Part shown: positions 20,802-32,295 of the stretch, piece by piece
Numbering within the stretch: the first letter of the stretch is position 1
How the letters are laid out: every line of letters begins with the position of its first letter
From: Meira nashicola
Taxonomy: Eukaryota; Basidiomycota; Exobasidiomycetes; Exobasidiales; Brachybasidiaceae
Direction: 5' to 3'
Length of the DNA stretch: 64,000 bases
NCBI GenBank assembly: GCA_001600355.1
Contig: BCJU01000001.1
Location: 3,369,178 to 3,433,177, forward strand
Translations under genes and position numbers: made by a program
The notes under the pieces: generated by a model
Seen by the model: the letters and a program-made list of their open reading frames with translations, nothing else
Database searches by the model: none
What the model was told of the DNA's origin: nothing

Positions 20802-21454
20802 AGCCGTGTTCTCTCTCTCTTGCTCTTGCTCTTGCTCTTGCTTTTCTTTTATATTGTATTGTACCTTCAACAGACTGAACTTTCAATTGTATCTTTATTT
20901 TAAAAAAAAACATATCTCCGTGGTGTTAAGAGTCTGATCAACTTTAGAAAAAATTGTAAGTATTAAGGAACCCAACCTATTCGGTTCTGTCGGGAAAAGA
21001 ATCCGAAAGTTAACTAATTATGCAGGGAAGAAAAAAAATAACGCGTAACCCGTGTTGCAAATATCTCTCCTTCCCGTACCCAAGATTCGAGTGTTCTCCA
21101 CACTTGATTTACATATTTGTAAGATGGAATCTTTGCGTACGGCAACTATTATAAAAAACGAGGGCAGGGTGGGGGAAGGGAGTATCGTTCCTATGGGCGG
21201 GTGCCTTTTTTGTGCAGTGCCGATCAGGTGGTTTAGTACGAATTCGGCATTACAATGCATAAAACTTGTTCATTTCCGAAAATATAGCCTGATTCATTTA
21301 TCTAGAACCGAAATATAATCCGAGGAGTTAACCAGGCAGGCCTGATGGATGCTTTCGGTTTCTTTTTGAAATATATATATATATAAAGAAAGAAGATAAG
21401 TTCAGCCACTCTAACACTTATACTGTCATCATCACTTTACATATCTAAAATACA
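20802..21454. other. Intergenic region with simple repeats
   Basis: 653 bp, with a CT run followed by imperfect CTTGCT hexamers at about 20810-20850 just after the orphan stop, and a short (TA)n at about 21370-21385 close upstream of the MFS gene. ACGCGT occurs at 21041-21046. No gene seen. Confidence 0.55.
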
Positions 21455-23460
21455 ATGACAGATCAAGAAGTGGCGAATACGACGCCATTCAAATCACCCA
21501 ACTATCAACCTGCACGGAAATCCTCTGGAAATAGAAAGAATAACAATCATGCTAGAGCACCTTCTCGTGGTTCATTATCATTACATAGAACAGCAAGTCA
21601 TTTAGAAGTTTACGATGCAGAAACGAGATCTGTTGATAGCGAATTTGGTGGTCATTCACGTTCAAGACATGAAGATTATCCGCATTTACATCATGATGAT
21701 AGAAGGATATCAGCAGCTAGCAAACAACAATCTAAAGATGGTCTAAAAGGAGAAATACAAGATTACGAAAAACGCGATAGACTACAAAGAGCAGAAGATC
21801 AAGAAATATTAGCAGACATTCAAAGTGGACATAGTGGTGAATCAGTTTTAGAAACTTATGAAGGTGATAGAATCGGATCGGATGGAGAACAGAGTACAAA
21901 CGATTCCAATCATATAGAGAAAGGAAGAGTAGATGGGAAAGATGTCGAAGAAGAAGAAGAACATCACGATGACGATTTGGTCACTTGGGTTTCACCTGAA
22001 TCAATGGAAAATCCTAGAAATTGGACCTTACATAGACGATGGGCAGTAATCGGTATCGTTTCTTCTTATACATTTTTAAGTCCTTTATCTTCTTCAATGA
22101 TTGCACCTGCTTTACCGATCATTAGTCAACAATTTAACATAACTTCAACCGTCGAACAATCATTAATGTTATCCGTTTTCGTGTTGGCTTATGCTATTGG
22201 ACCGATGCTCTTGGGTCCTCTATCAGAAATGTTTGGAAGGCGTTCGGTTTTACAAATTTCAAATTTATTCTTCATCGTCTTTACCGTCGCTTGCGCTGTT
22301 GCTCAAGATCGTATACAATTGTCCATCTTTCGTTTCTTTGCCGGTCTTGGTGGTAGTGCTCCTTTGAGTATTGGCGGTGGAACTGTTTCTGATTTGATGG
22401 CACCCGATGAACGTGGAACTGCTATGTCTGTGAGTTATCTTATTATCGAATGGCCGCGCATACATTCACATTTTGAAACCTTTATACTAAACTAATCCCT
22501 TCTTTTTTTCAGGTTTATTCTCTTGGACCATTACTCGGACCCGCAATCGGACCAATCATAGGTGGCTGGGTCGTTCAAAGAACAGGAAATTGGAGATGGA
22601 TATTTGGAATCGCATCAATTGCGGCCGGAGTGACGGCGGGAATTGGAGTGTTGATCTTACCTGAAACGTACGCGCCTAGGATTTTAGCCATCAAAGCGCG
22701 TAAACTAAGAAAGGAAACTGGAAATCCAAAACTACACACAATCTTTGATAGAAAAGGAACAACATTTATTACAAGATTAGAACACAATATGATCAGACCG
22801 TTCATCATGATCACTACACAACCAATCATTATCATCTTATCGTTATATATGATGATCATGTATGGAACAATGTATTTGGTCTTGACAACATTCGAAAGTG
22901 TATTTAGAACGGTTTATCATGAATCAGTTGGTATTGCAAGTTTGAATTACATCAGTCTCGCTATCGGTTTCACTGTAGGTGGTCAAATTGGTGGCAGGAT
23001 GATCGATCGATTTTACAAAAAGTTACGAGAAAAGAATGGAGGAAAAGGTATTCCAGAGTTTAAATTACCCGTCATGATGGCAACCTGTTGGTGTTTACCT
23101 GCCGGTTTAATCGTTTACGGTTGGAGTGCACAATATGCCGTTCATTGGATAGTTCCAAATATAGGTGCAGTCTTACTAGCTATCGGAATGCTAACAAATT
23201 TTCAATGTATTCAAAATTATACCGTCGACAGCTTTGGCCTAATCGCTGCTTCCGCTTTAGCAGCTCTTGTCTTCCTAAGAAGTTTGGCCGGTTTCGCACT
23301 TCCATTAGCTGGCCCAACAATGTATCAAAAGCTTGGTTATGGTTGGGGAAATACTGTTTTGGCTTTCATATCCGCTGCTATAGGAATTCCTGCGCCTTTT
23401 CTCTTATTCAAATTCGGTCCCGCCTTACGAAAGGCAAGCAAATATGCAAAGGAAGGTTGA
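21455..23460 (+). CDS. MFS transporter, DHA1 drug/polyamine exporter type
   Basis: Two exons, 21455-22429 and 22513-23460, with an 83-bp GTGAGT...TTTCAG intron at a phase-0 site; the product is 640 residues. About 175 hydrophilic residues, rich in His, Asp and Ser, precede the membrane domain, which opens at WVSPESMENPRNWTLHRRW, the usual entry of fungal DHA1 exporters. Twelve membrane helices are expected. Motif A is LGPLSEMFGRRSVL, and an antiporter-type motif C lies in GPLLGPAIGPIIGG directly after the intron. Such proteins export drugs, toxins or polyamines by proton antiport at the plasma membrane; the substrate cannot be read from sequence. The long cytosolic N-tail is probably regulatory. 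Confidence 0.88.
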
Positions 23461-23599
23461 TTTCTCATAGAATTTCCTTTCATGCGCCAATAATGAATTA
23501 TGACCATTTCATGTACATCTATACAATTAATTTATCAATGATTTTACCACGATTGTCTGGCTTTTTATTGGTATCTCTTTCTCCTTTTATATTTGTAGT

Positions 23600-24380
23600 C
23601 TATTCTTGTTGAATCTGTGCAGGATGTAAGATGATTGGATCGGTAATTTCTATCCTCTTCTCCTTTCCAGCCAATGCTTCTACGATTGCTAGTGCGAACT
23701 CGAAAGCTGTTCCTGGACCACGAGAAGTGATGAGCTTATCTGCAATCACCACACGATCTTCTTTGTAATGATAATCCTTTTCCAATTCTGTTTTAACTGA
23801 TGGATGACTTGTGATCGCATTATCTTTTCCAATACCAGCAGATTTGATAGCTAAAGAACCAGCACAAATTGCAGCAACAATTTTACCTTTTGCAGCAAAA
23901 GCGCTCAAAAGTTTAGCAACATCATCATTTTGACTGATTGTTTCTGCTCCTTTCACACCTCCTGGAACGATGATTGCATCGAAATCTTCTAATGCTTTTC
24001 CGCCTGCAAGATCGGGTAATCGTAAATCAGGTATAATTTTCACTCCACGCGAACATGTTACGAATTCACTTCCATGCGGATCTTGACTATTTTGTGCACT
24101 TGCTGAAGAGCCTACATAGGCAGATTGAACTTCAATTCCACCACGAACGAGAACATCATAAGTGATGGTGAACTGCAAAAAGTGATTAAAAGAGCAGAAG
24201 TGTAAGTGGATGGACTCTTTTTCATGACTGAATGCGCAATTAAGGTTAGGATGTAACCTGTCAAGTAATTAAGGTGCTGTATTCTATGCGACTCGTTCTA
24301 TTATCTCCACACACTATTACAGTACTTACCTCCATCTCCTCTGTTCCCTGTGCAATCAAGATTAATGCTTTTGGAGCCAT
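23600..24380 (-). CDS. DJ-1/PfpI-family protein
   Basis: Two exons: 24380-24330 (17 codons, MAPKALILIAQGTEEME) and 24172-23600, joined across a 157-bp GTAAGT...TTGCAG intron. The product is 207 residues. The join GTEEME/FTITYDVLVRGG reproduces the DJ-1 signature. The active-site Glu lies in GTEEME, the nucleophile Cys120 is in AICAGS on the nucleophile elbow, and His140 is in ITSHPSV. DJ-1 proteins protect against oxidative and carbonyl stress, and several are glutathione-independent glyoxalases or deglycases. It is closer to animal DJ-1 than to yeast Hsp31 in length and motif order. The stop lies 139 bp from that of the convergent MFS gene. Confidence 0.88.
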
Positions 24381-25049
24381 TTTGAAAAAAAGTATCAGGT
24401 TGTGATGGTATTCAAGAAGACTCGTATGTGAATTCGTAAGCACACTTCCTTTCTTATCTTTTCATCTGGTGTTGTAGTGGAGTATGTACGTATTGCGTGA
24501 ATGAATGCGGAGGATCATCATCTTTATGCGCTAAAAACGGCAAGCGCAGGCCAGCCGCCAGTACGTAAATAGATAACAAAGAGCAAAGGCCGGAGATTGT
24601 TCTGAATACGTAAGCATACAAAAATGTGCACACGTGCTTTAACAAATCGATTCGGGAAAATTTGGTTGATTGCTTGCGCACGCGTATAGCAGGGCTGAAG
24701 ATGTCTACCCGTTTGTGTGTGTGTGCTTTAGGATCTGGTTTGTATACGCGATGGAATGATTCGTCAAGTTACGTAGTCTATGTACAAATGCTGCTTAGAA
24801 GGCTACCCAAAATTCCGAGGCGTACTAGACTACACAGCGCCAATAAGCTTGAAGTAATCAATTCTCTACTCGGACACAGCAACCGCGAATAGTGTGTGCA
24901 ATACATACATACATTACACTAACTACGTAGGGAATTCTTCTCAATTATTTCAGATTTATAAAAACATTATTTTAACCTTCACCATAAAACGACTTTTCTC
25001 TTACGATCTTTTCATTCGTCGTAACACAGAACCTATTCATATAAACACA
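24381..25049. other. Bidirectional promoter region of DJ-1-like and QCR6 genes
   Basis: 669 bp between divergent genes. ACGCGT at 24680-24685, a short GT run near 24713-24724, and an AT-rich stretch before the QCR6 start. No gene recognised. Confidence 0.5.
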
Positions 25050-25544
25050 ATGTCGTCTTGCACAGAGGCTCAAAGCAGCGGCAGTGCTGTCGCCAGTGCT
25101 TCGATATTCGACAGCGTTTCTTCAGCTTTTTCATCTTTATTCCCAACCGCACATGCTGATGATGGAGATGATGAAGGAGAAGAAAAGGAAGAAGGTGACG
25201 AAAGCAAGGAAGGTGATGATGGTGAAGAAGAAGCTGAAGGAGGGGATGAAGAAGAAGATGAAGATGATGAACCAGAAGACCCATTGCCTTCAATTTATGA
25301 AGGTGAGTATACTTTTATTCAATACTTAGGAAAACGTTCTTTACTGATTCAGTTTCCCCCCTATATTGTAGAATGCGAAAACTCCAAAGAATGTGCACCC
25401 GCCAAGCATCACTTTATGGAATGTCAAGAACGTGTGGAAGCCGGTAATGGTTTCAAAGATGAGAATTGCGTCGAAGAATTCTTCCATTTAGCACACTGTG
25501 CATCCGAATGTTCGGCTCCTAGAGTATTCAGCAAACTTCAGTAA
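25050..25544 (+). CDS. QCR6: Cytochrome bc1 complex hinge subunit Qcr6
   Basis: Two exons, 25050-25302 and 25372-25544, with a 69-bp GTGAGT...TTGTAG intron; the product is 141 residues. The N-terminal half is a long Glu/Asp tract, as expected of the acidic hinge protein of respiratory complex III, which helps dock cytochrome c on cytochrome c1 in the intermembrane space. The second half, beginning at the splice, has the conserved CENSKECAPAKHHFMEC segment and an EEFFHLAHC segment, whose cysteines form the disulfide-linked helical hairpin. The open frame extends upstream to 24894, but the ATG at 25050 is the fitting start. Confidence 0.93.
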   Translation: MSSCTEAQSSGSAVASASIFDSVSSAFSSLFPTAHADDGDDEGEEKEEGDESKEGDDGEEEAEGGDEEEDEDDEPEDPLPSIYEGEYTFIQYLGKRSLLIQFPPYIVECENSKECAPAKHHFMECQERVEAGNGFKDENCVEEFFHLAHCASECSAPRVFSKLQ

Positions 25545-25720
25545 ATGAGCGGTCAAGGGTTGGAAAATGCCATTTGACAGATGTATGAAGCTTTACAATC
25601 ACTCATGCCTTCTAATCTCAATGTCAAACTCATTTTTAAAAATTCGCACTTAGGATGATCAGCATGAATATAATAATACAATTAGCGATTTGCAATATAT
25701 GGGTACAATGTACAAAAGGT

Positions 25721-27367
25721 CTATGATTTGACACTGAATATTGGTAACTTTTCATGTCCTTTGATTCGACCATCACCGGCTTCCATCTTTGCGCTTCGGG
25801 CGCCAAACTGAATCGCTCTCTTGGTCAATAAACTTGTTTGATCGAGTCCTAATTGTTTGGCTAATTGACGTAAGACCATCTTATCGCCTTTGCCTGGCTC
25901 CAATGAAAAGTTCATCTTATTTTGCACAGGTAAACTTGCCAAAAATCGAATCACTTCACGATCCAAAAATGGATATCGAGATTCTTTGCCATTTTGAGAA
26001 ATGATTCGATCATCGCGGCCTAAGTTGCGTGTCGGTAGGCGATCTAAATCCATTTGTAACTCCTGCACTAGATTGCTCAGGCCACCTGATTGCCATGCCT
26101 GTCGATGACGTGAATAACCACCTAATAGCTCATCAGCTCCTAGTCCGGAAAGTAAGACCTTTGCAGTACTATTGTACAATTCTGTATTTGCTCTAGAGGC
26201 AAAATATAGAGCTGATGCGATACTCAGGTCCATCACGCTTTTGCATGGTGTCATAAGAGTTTCAATTGTGCTTCTACTCATGACATACTCCTCAAAAGGG
26301 ACATTGACCTCTACAAAGTTCCATTGACGGGTCGGTGCAACACGTTGAAGTTCTTGAAAGCTTTGTTTGCCGGTCAAACGATCAGGAACGTCGTATGGAT
26401 TTCGACCTTCAGCAGCTGCTAATACTCTTGGATTTTGAAAAGCAACATTGAGAAGATCGATGGGTTGATGTCCAGGAAGATGTAGATGTGCAAGGAGAGC
26501 AATCGTACAACAATCTAAACCACCAGAGAACAAAACGGCAATTTGTGCTACGGAGCTCGATCCATGATAACGTAAATGTTGAACACGTTGTCGTACGCTT
26601 TCCGAAAGAATGTCTCTGAACTCCTCTACAACTTCGTCTGAACGGGCTGCCTCCAGAGCTCCATCGGGAATACTTGTGCGTAATTCACGCAAGATCGTAC
26701 TTTCTTCTCCGTTCAACGTTCTAGGAACAGATTGAACGTCAAATCTTGTGCCCGGAAGTACCTGCCACATGGATTTGCAGTCCAGCTCTGCTATATCAGG
26801 ATACGTAGACAAAAGCGAATGGGAGGCAGCAGAAGTCAATACAATGTCATTGTCTGATCGGACCATTAACAAAGAGCGTCTACCGATTGGATCCCTTGTG
26901 AAGCACATTGAGCCTGTCACTGTGTCGATCAAAATTGCTGCATACGGACCTTCTACAGAGGAAAGAATAGAAGCGAAAGATGTGGCAAGCGTCTCACCCT
27001 TTCTTAGCATTTCTTGCATACGATCCAGTATCTGTACTCCATCATGCTCATCAAGATCAAAATTGGCCAAAGTTGTATGAAATACCTCTCCGTTCCAAAG
27101 AAGCATATATCGCCCATCGTCTGTCCGAAGAGGTTGACTGACCACTTCTTCGCCACGCAATGCCAACACACTTGCACAGAGTCGGATTTGAAACCCTTCT
27201 AGTGGAAGATGAATAATCTCTTGACATTCATCAGGACCACGATTTTTAATCACTTGTGCCGTTTCATCCCACCAATTTGGTTTCGACCTCTCATTCAAAA
27301 GGCACGAGTCGTTTGTCACCTTTTTTGCATTCTGTATCGTTGTTGCATGGAGTAAAATACCACACAT
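25721..27367 (-). CDS. Asparagine synthetase domain-containing protein (ASNSD1-like)
   Basis: A 548-residue intronless protein with an N-terminal class II glutamine amidotransferase domain whose nucleophile is Cys2 (MCGIL), and a C-terminal asparagine-synthetase-type ATP-pyrophosphatase domain with the SGGLDCC P-loop near residue 283. LSGLGADELLGGYSRH and a SRYPFLD segment are also present. This order and size match ASNSD1 and its yeast counterpart YML096W rather than true Asn1 synthetase, which lacks the long gap between domains. The reaction is unproven: glutamine-dependent amidation is the family chemistry. It is convergent with QCR6 (176 bp between stops) and divergent from the Spo22-like gene. 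Confidence 0.85.
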   Translation of the reverse strand: MCGILLHATTIQNAKKVTNDSCLLNERSKPNWWDETAQVIKNRGPDECQEIIHLPLEGFQIRLCASVLALRGEEVVSQPLRTDDGRYMLLWNGEVFHTTLANFDLDEHDGVQILDRMQEMLRKGETLATSFASILSSVEGPYAAILIDTVTGSMCFTRDPIGRRSLLMVRSDNDIVLTSAASHSLLSTYPDIAELDCKSMWQVLPGTRFDVQSVPRTLNGEESTILRELRTSIPDGALEAARSDEVVEEFRDILSESVRQRVQHLRYHGSSSVAQIAVLFSGGLDCCTIALLAHLHLPGHQPIDLLNVAFQNPRVLAAAEGRNPYDVPDRLTGKQSFQELQRVAPTRQWNFVEVNVPFEEYVMSRSTIETLMTPCKSVMDLSIASALYFASRANTELYNSTAKVLLSGLGADELLGGYSRHRQAWQSGGLSNLVQELQMDLDRLPTRNLGRDDRIISQNGKESRYPFLDREVIRFLASLPVQNKMNFSLEPGKGDKMVLRQLAKQLGLDQTSLLTKRAIQFGARSAKMEAGDGRIKGHEKLPIFSVKS

Positions 27368-27688
27368 AACACAATTTCAAGCTGAGGATAGTGTATGGTC
27401 AAAAGTCAGAAAATACATCTTAATTTTTTTTTGCATAGGCGGGCGCGTTGGCCCAAGCGTTTATGCCGAAATGCATACAAAATCAACAGTAATCAAGAAT
27501 GTCCTCCTCAACCTCTTTACGCAGCGGAGGAGCTTTTGTCGGAACCTTTTGCGGTGAAAAGGCTTTACACTGAGGATTTATAGATTACAAAATCTGCTGA
27601 GTTAATTTGAATAAGAACCGCATTTATCCTCTTTTTCACTACCATCATACCCCTTTCCTCACATCGTTACTCTCACGGTGATTTCACT
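27368..27688. other. Short divergent promoter region
   Basis: 321 bp between the ASNSD1-like gene (minus) and the helical-repeat gene (plus). A 62-codon frame at 27395-27583 is present but has no support. Pyrimidine-rich sequence precedes 27689. Confidence 0.45.
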
Positions 27689-30600
27689 ATGAGTAGTAAT
27701 CACTCTTCATCATCAAAAGCCAAGGCTCAATTCAAGCCCCCTAATATCTCAAGTAGAACTGGAAACTTTTCCTCTTTCGATAAATCTCATCAGCGCCCTA
27801 AAGCAAAGCATAGAAAGCATCATCATCAACCTTCGTCGACCATCTCTAACTCATCTTCCATGAATTCTAGAATTGTGTCTTCTCTATCACCTTGCATTCC
27901 AAGGCCATCGCAAGACGAAAGATCTCTTTTCAATTTGGAGACCGACAGCATGGATCCTTCATCAACATCAATGCAGTCATCTGGCCAAGGAGATATTCAA
28001 GCGCATTCATCGGATCAAGAGGAGGTACAAGAGCATTTACTCGGCCAAGAAGGTAGACAATCTCAATCTTTGCCTCAACTGGCAGATTTAATACACAAAG
28101 CCATGTCTACCATGTCTCATACCAATTGCTCCGATGAAATTAATCGTAAATTTGTAGAAGAGATCATGGAGCAAGTTGGAGAAATGGCTAAAGACGCTCA
28201 ATATCGCGATGAAAGTACAAAAGCTCAACTTGATGCTCTCGGCACAAGAATGTGGAACAGCGCTTTAATGATGCGAGCAGATGCTGGACAAAATGCAAAA
28301 CAAGAAACAGTGTCAGTTATCGCTCTTATCCGTCGCACTGCTTGCTTACTCCTCAACATGTGCCGAATGGAGAAGGAAGACATTGAGTCTTCGCAAAAGA
28401 TCGTCACTGTATGCGCTCGAACGGCTATGGATCTCTATCAATCTGATGAGAGAGTAATGGCAGAAGAGATGATTGGAATGGCAGCTGAATGCGTTGAGCC
28501 ACTTGAAAAGATCGACACTGATGCTGGTGTGTTTGATAATGACTATAAAGATTCCGTCTTCGAGGCTGTATGCGCATATCGCCTGGCTCGTTTTCAACTT
28601 AGCACAGGTAACAATGAAGCAGTCATGTCGCATTTCATGCATAAAGCATTAAGTAGTTGCAAAAAGCTGACAAGCGATTGCTGGGTAGCAAGAGCTACGC
28701 TCAAATTTGCTGTTGAATTTGCTATCAAGGTGATTGAAGAGGAAGAACGAAGGGGAGATGATATCCAAAAGGATGTTACGAAGGTACAAGAAGTCAAAAT
28801 ATTTCTTGGAAGCGTGCATGCGATCATGGAAAAGAAGCCATATGCTGAATGTCCAGAATACAAGCGCTCGAGATTGGATGTTGAATTTCTGCTTTCCCGT
28901 GTGCAGTACATCACTGGCAAGCTGAACGGCAAAGAAGAAAACATTTTGGAGGCAGAAGAAGCTTTGCGCCGTGCAGTCAAACAAGCAAAAGATATGAATG
29001 CAAAAGCCGAGTCTACTAAAGCAAGCTTGTTGATCATTTCAATGATGGAAGAACGCAAGGCACCCCTCGAAAAGATGTTACAAGAATGGCGAGACCTTGT
29101 GCTTGATCTTGACTTTGGAGAGACAAATATCAATACAATCGTCAAAATCCTTTTCCGTACTTTTATTCGCAAACCAGCTCGTTATTCCGAGTACATTCTC
29201 CGTGTGATAGGCGATATTTGTCAATGCATTCTTAAATCGAGACTGGATAAAGTCAGTTGTGCTACTCATATTGGCAAACTTGGCTTTGTAGCGGTAAAGG
29301 CAGCGGGTATAGATTGCACGAAACAATTGGCAGATTTCTTCGACATGATGCAGCAATCTGTGCCACCGATCCAATTGAGCGAAGAAATGGGTTACGCTTG
29401 GCTCGATGCTTTGCTCAAAAGTGCTAATGAAGATGAAAGTAGAGACAAGGAAGATGCGATCTCTCTTCTGTCTTTGGCGTGTCATCCTACTCTTGCAAAG
29501 CCGGAGAACACAGCTTATGTTGCGGTGAAGAAAGCAGCATACCTTCTTATGCAAGCTGGAAGACACGACGAGTGTAATCAAATGATAATGGAACAAATGC
29601 CAGGGAGTGATCTACCTTCTTCTTTGATTTTATGTGTGTCCTTTATCCGTCAAAGGAAGGAACTACAGGCAGGCAAAGTTCTTGATACTTTCGAGGCTGA
29701 TGAATGGAGCGCGAATGTGTTGCTTTGGATCGTGTCAGAAGCTTTCGCACAAGGCATGACAAACCTTCAATCTAGAGCGATGGTAATGTTCTTGGCTGTC
29801 TGTCCAGCTACTGATCACAATCTGAATATCATCAGGTTGATTCGAACCGTGGTCACAAAATACATTGATCTCTTACAAAATATTACAGATCCAGAGGAAC
29901 AAGAAGCAACTTTCCATACTTTGTCAGATCTAATTAGCCGCTATGATACCATGATGCTCACTGCATCTCAAGAGGACAAACAATCAAAAGAGAAAGCGCA
30001 AGAAGCCGATTGGATCATTTCTTCATTGTACAAACTCACAATCTATTCCGATAATAGTCTCACTCCACTCATGCTTGAAAGACTCGATCGCACAATTGTT
30101 CAGATTGCTGACTATCGAGAGGGTTTCGAAGAACCTTGTCCTCTGCAAATTCACGTCTTACGCTTCTATGCTGGCTTCCGATCCTTGCTGGAGTTCAAAA
30201 AAACAATTAGCGCAAGTAGACAAACAGTTGAGACAGAAGACAACTTGCGCGAGGCATGGAGACGAACGGTGAAATGTGAAAGGGATCTGTCACTTGCTGT
30301 GACGAAAGACAAATACAACGAGGCAAGGGAGAATGACAAACTTGCTATTTTAGCGCTCAAGGTTGAGCTCTTGCTTGAAATGCAAAAGAATCATGAAGTC
30401 AAGAGTATTCTTGAGCGTGAAGAGGAACCTCTTGAATATGAAGCAACGGAACAAGTGGCAAGGATTATTTTGCAACATCCCAAATCAGAGCCATTCTTGT
30501 TGCAAGCAGCGATGAAACGATTGGTGAAACTTTTCAAAGATCGGGCTCGAACACATGGTAGCTATCCAGCGCATGAAGTGGCTGAATGGTTGAGACACGT

Positions 30601-31009
30601 TGTGGACAAGCTTTCCAAACACACCCACAGCCTAGTCTACAGCGACATTATCGAGTTACTAGGACACCTGATGATCCCTCTTTGGAGGGACACTGGCTTT
30701 GTCGCAAATCCACCTTGGCCTCCAACAGAATTGCTCTTCTTTCAAAGGAAGGCTCGTGAATTAGCCTACGATCTGGCAAAGCAAGGTAGAGTTGAACCTG
30801 CACATCAATTGGTCTTGATTAGTGGGGATATCCTGCAAGATATACCCGATCTGCCGAAAGAAACATATGAAGCAGAGATGGCAAGATTGGATAATATCCA
30901 TCAACTTCTTGAGAGTGGTCAGAGTAATACATTTTATCATCACATCCCAAATACCCGTGCTACATCATACACTCCTCAATCAAGCACATCTCATTTCGAT
31001 ATGTTCTAG
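27689..31009 (+). CDS. Large helical-repeat protein, Spo22/Zip4-like
   Basis: A 1106-residue intronless protein. The first 130 residues are Ser/Gln-rich and disordered; from about 130 to the end it is a continuous array of amphipathic helices of TPR type. Features such as LGTRMWNSALMMRADAG near residue 185, paired helices of about 34 residues, and a C-terminal YPAHEVAEWLRHVVDKL segment resemble the Spo22/Zip4 family, scaffold proteins of the synapsis initiation complex that links meiotic recombination with chromosome axes. Similarity is at the level of pattern rather than a signature motif, so another TPR-like scaffold remains possible. No catalytic motif, signal peptide or membrane segment is seen. 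Confidence 0.5.
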   Translation: MSSNHSSSSKAKAQFKPPNISSRTGNFSSFDKSHQRPKAKHRKHHHQPSSTISNSSSMNSRIVSSLSPCIPRPSQDERSLFNLETDSMDPSSTSMQSSGQGDIQAHSSDQEEVQEHLLGQEGRQSQSLPQLADLIHKAMSTMSHTNCSDEINRKFVEEIMEQVGEMAKDAQYRDESTKAQLDALGTRMWNSALMMRADAGQNAKQETVSVIALIRRTACLLLNMCRMEKEDIESSQKIVTVCARTAMDLYQSDERVMAEEMIGMAAECVEPLEKIDTDAGVFDNDYKDSVFEAVCAYRLARFQLSTGNNEAVMSHFMHKALSSCKKLTSDCWVARATLKFAVEFAIKVIEEEERRGDDIQKDVTKVQEVKIFLGSVHAIMEKKPYAECPEYKRSRLDVEFLLSRVQYITGKLNGKEENILEAEEALRRAVKQAKDMNAKAESTKASLLIISMMEERKAPLEKMLQEWRDLVLDLDFGETNINTIVKILFRTFIRKPARYSEYILRVIGDICQCILKSRLDKVSCATHIGKLGFVAVKAAGIDCTKQLADFFDMMQQSVPPIQLSEEMGYAWLDALLKSANEDESRDKEDAISLLSLACHPTLAKPENTAYVAVKKAAYLLMQAGRHDECNQMIMEQMPGSDLPSSLILCVSFIRQRKELQAGKVLDTFEADEWSANVLLWIVSEAFAQGMTNLQSRAMVMFLAVCPATDHNLNIIRLIRTVVTKYIDLLQNITDPEEQEATFHTLSDLISRYDTMMLTASQEDKQSKEKAQEADWIISSLYKLTIYSDNSLTPLMLERLDRTIVQIADYREGFEEPCPLQIHVLRFYAGFRSLLEFKKTISASRQTVETEDNLREAWRRTVKCERDLSLAVTKDKYNEARENDKLAILALKVELLLEMQKNHEVKSILEREEEPLEYEATEQVARIILQHPKSEPFLLQAAMKRLVKLFKDRARTHGSYPAHEVAEWLRHVVDKLSKHTHSLVYSDIIELLGHLMIPLWRDTGFVANPPWPPTELLFFQRKARELAYDLAKQGRVEPAHQLVLISGDILQDIPDLPKETYEAEMARLDNIHQLLESGQSNTFYHHIPNTRATSYTPQSSTSHFDMF

Positions 31010-31320
31010 CGACCATATCCACAAAGTGTAGATTCTGGGAAAATAATAACACAAAACATGTATGAAAGCTTAGTGCAACATTTGTGAAAGTCAATTGTTT
31101 GCTAATGTATAATAAGGCACACTTCAACAAAGCTTCCAATTGATCATAATCAGACATAGATTGCCGAGTTTGGTCTATGTGACCGTTTTGAGTGAAACAT
31201 GAAGAGTCATGCTCAAACTGAATACAAATTTGTGTGGTTTATGTGAATGCGTGATGTATGTGTGTATGAATGCGGAATGGGAATGGTGCAAAAAGGTACA
31301 GACAAAATGAAGAAAACATT
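31010..31320. other. Convergent 3' intergenic region
   Basis: 311 bp between the stop codons of the Spo22-like gene and RPS8. Only 3' UTR sequence is expected; no gene seen. Confidence 0.5.
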
Positions 31321-32295
31321 TTAACCGTGCTTAGCAGCACCACGTTGACGAAGACGACGAACGTAGTGTTCCAATTCAGCACCTTCAAGGATGTAACCAT
31401 CAGCACGACCGGATTGTCCTGGTCTTGAGCTAATGACGGCGTACAAACGACCTGAACCAAATTGTTGTTCAACCAATGGGTCCAAGGTAGCATCCTTTTG
31501 ACGTCCTTCCAACTTCTTCTCGACGTGCTTGCTCTTCTTGGTTTCTGCGACTTCTTCAGCAGCACCTTGACCAGCAGCACGACGTTTGCTGGTGACTGGC
31601 TTACCGTAGTGCTTTTCGTAAGCGATACGGAAAGGTGTGGCATCGACTTGGATCACAGCACTCTTAACCAATGTGTTTGTTCGGACCAATTCGTTATTGG
31701 AGGCGTTGAAGACGACACCCAAGATACGAGTCTTGGCGGTGATGTGTTCTGAACCCCATGCAAAGTTACCGCTGTTATTAGGGAGGAGGAAGTAAGGTCA
31801 GTATATGTGCGTGAAATTTTGAGGAAGAAAGATGAGATGAGAGTGGATGCGAGCATTGGTGAATCGATTCGAAGAAGTCGTAAGGTTGAGTGGGTTACCG
31901 TATGTGGAAAGAAAACTCATGTCGCAAGTCGATCGGTCTCTCAATGATATTCTTTCTTCAACTTGTCGAATAGTCGTGATATTATTATTCCCTTCAAATC
32001 GATGCTTTCATCTCGTAATTCCCACCTTCAACCATCTGCATAACATCATCATCTCTCATCCAATCTGTCTCTTTTCTCTCTCTCTCTCTCTTCATATCGA
32101 TGATGCTCACCTTTCCAAACGAAGAGCACGGAACTTTAGGTTTCCACCACGAACACGAACGGTATGGATACGTTTAGGACCGATACGTGTGTTTGCGGCT
32201 TGACGACCTTTCTCATGAGCACGCTTCTTCTTGTAGTCCTTAGGACGAGCACCGGATAGCGAGCGCTTGTGGCGCGAATCACGAGTAATACCCAT
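31321..32295 (-). CDS. RPS8: 40S ribosomal protein eS8
   Basis: Two exons, 32295-32111 and 31771-31321, split by a 339-bp GTGAGC...AACAG intron; the product is 211 residues. The start [19 protein letters not shown], then [18 protein letters not shown], and the join [16 protein letters not shown] are classic eS8, followed by [19 protein letters not shown] sequence. It is a structural protein of the small ribosomal subunit body. The intron is the longest in the window and has a TACTGAC branch site near its 3' end. Codon use shifts towards C-ending codons compared with neighbours, as expected of a highly expressed gene. The unspliced frame would end in RLER, so splicing is required. Confidence 0.97.

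Noticed and set aside
27395..27583. 62-codon ATG frame in the divergent promoter
   Set aside because: No recognisable motif, and it lies wholly inside a 321-bp promoter interval.
31772..32110. Box C/D snoRNA in the RPS8 intron
   Set aside because: An ATGATGA C-box-like match and a CTGA are present, but they are over 200 nt apart and the CTGA is part of the branch site; no terminal stem was seen.
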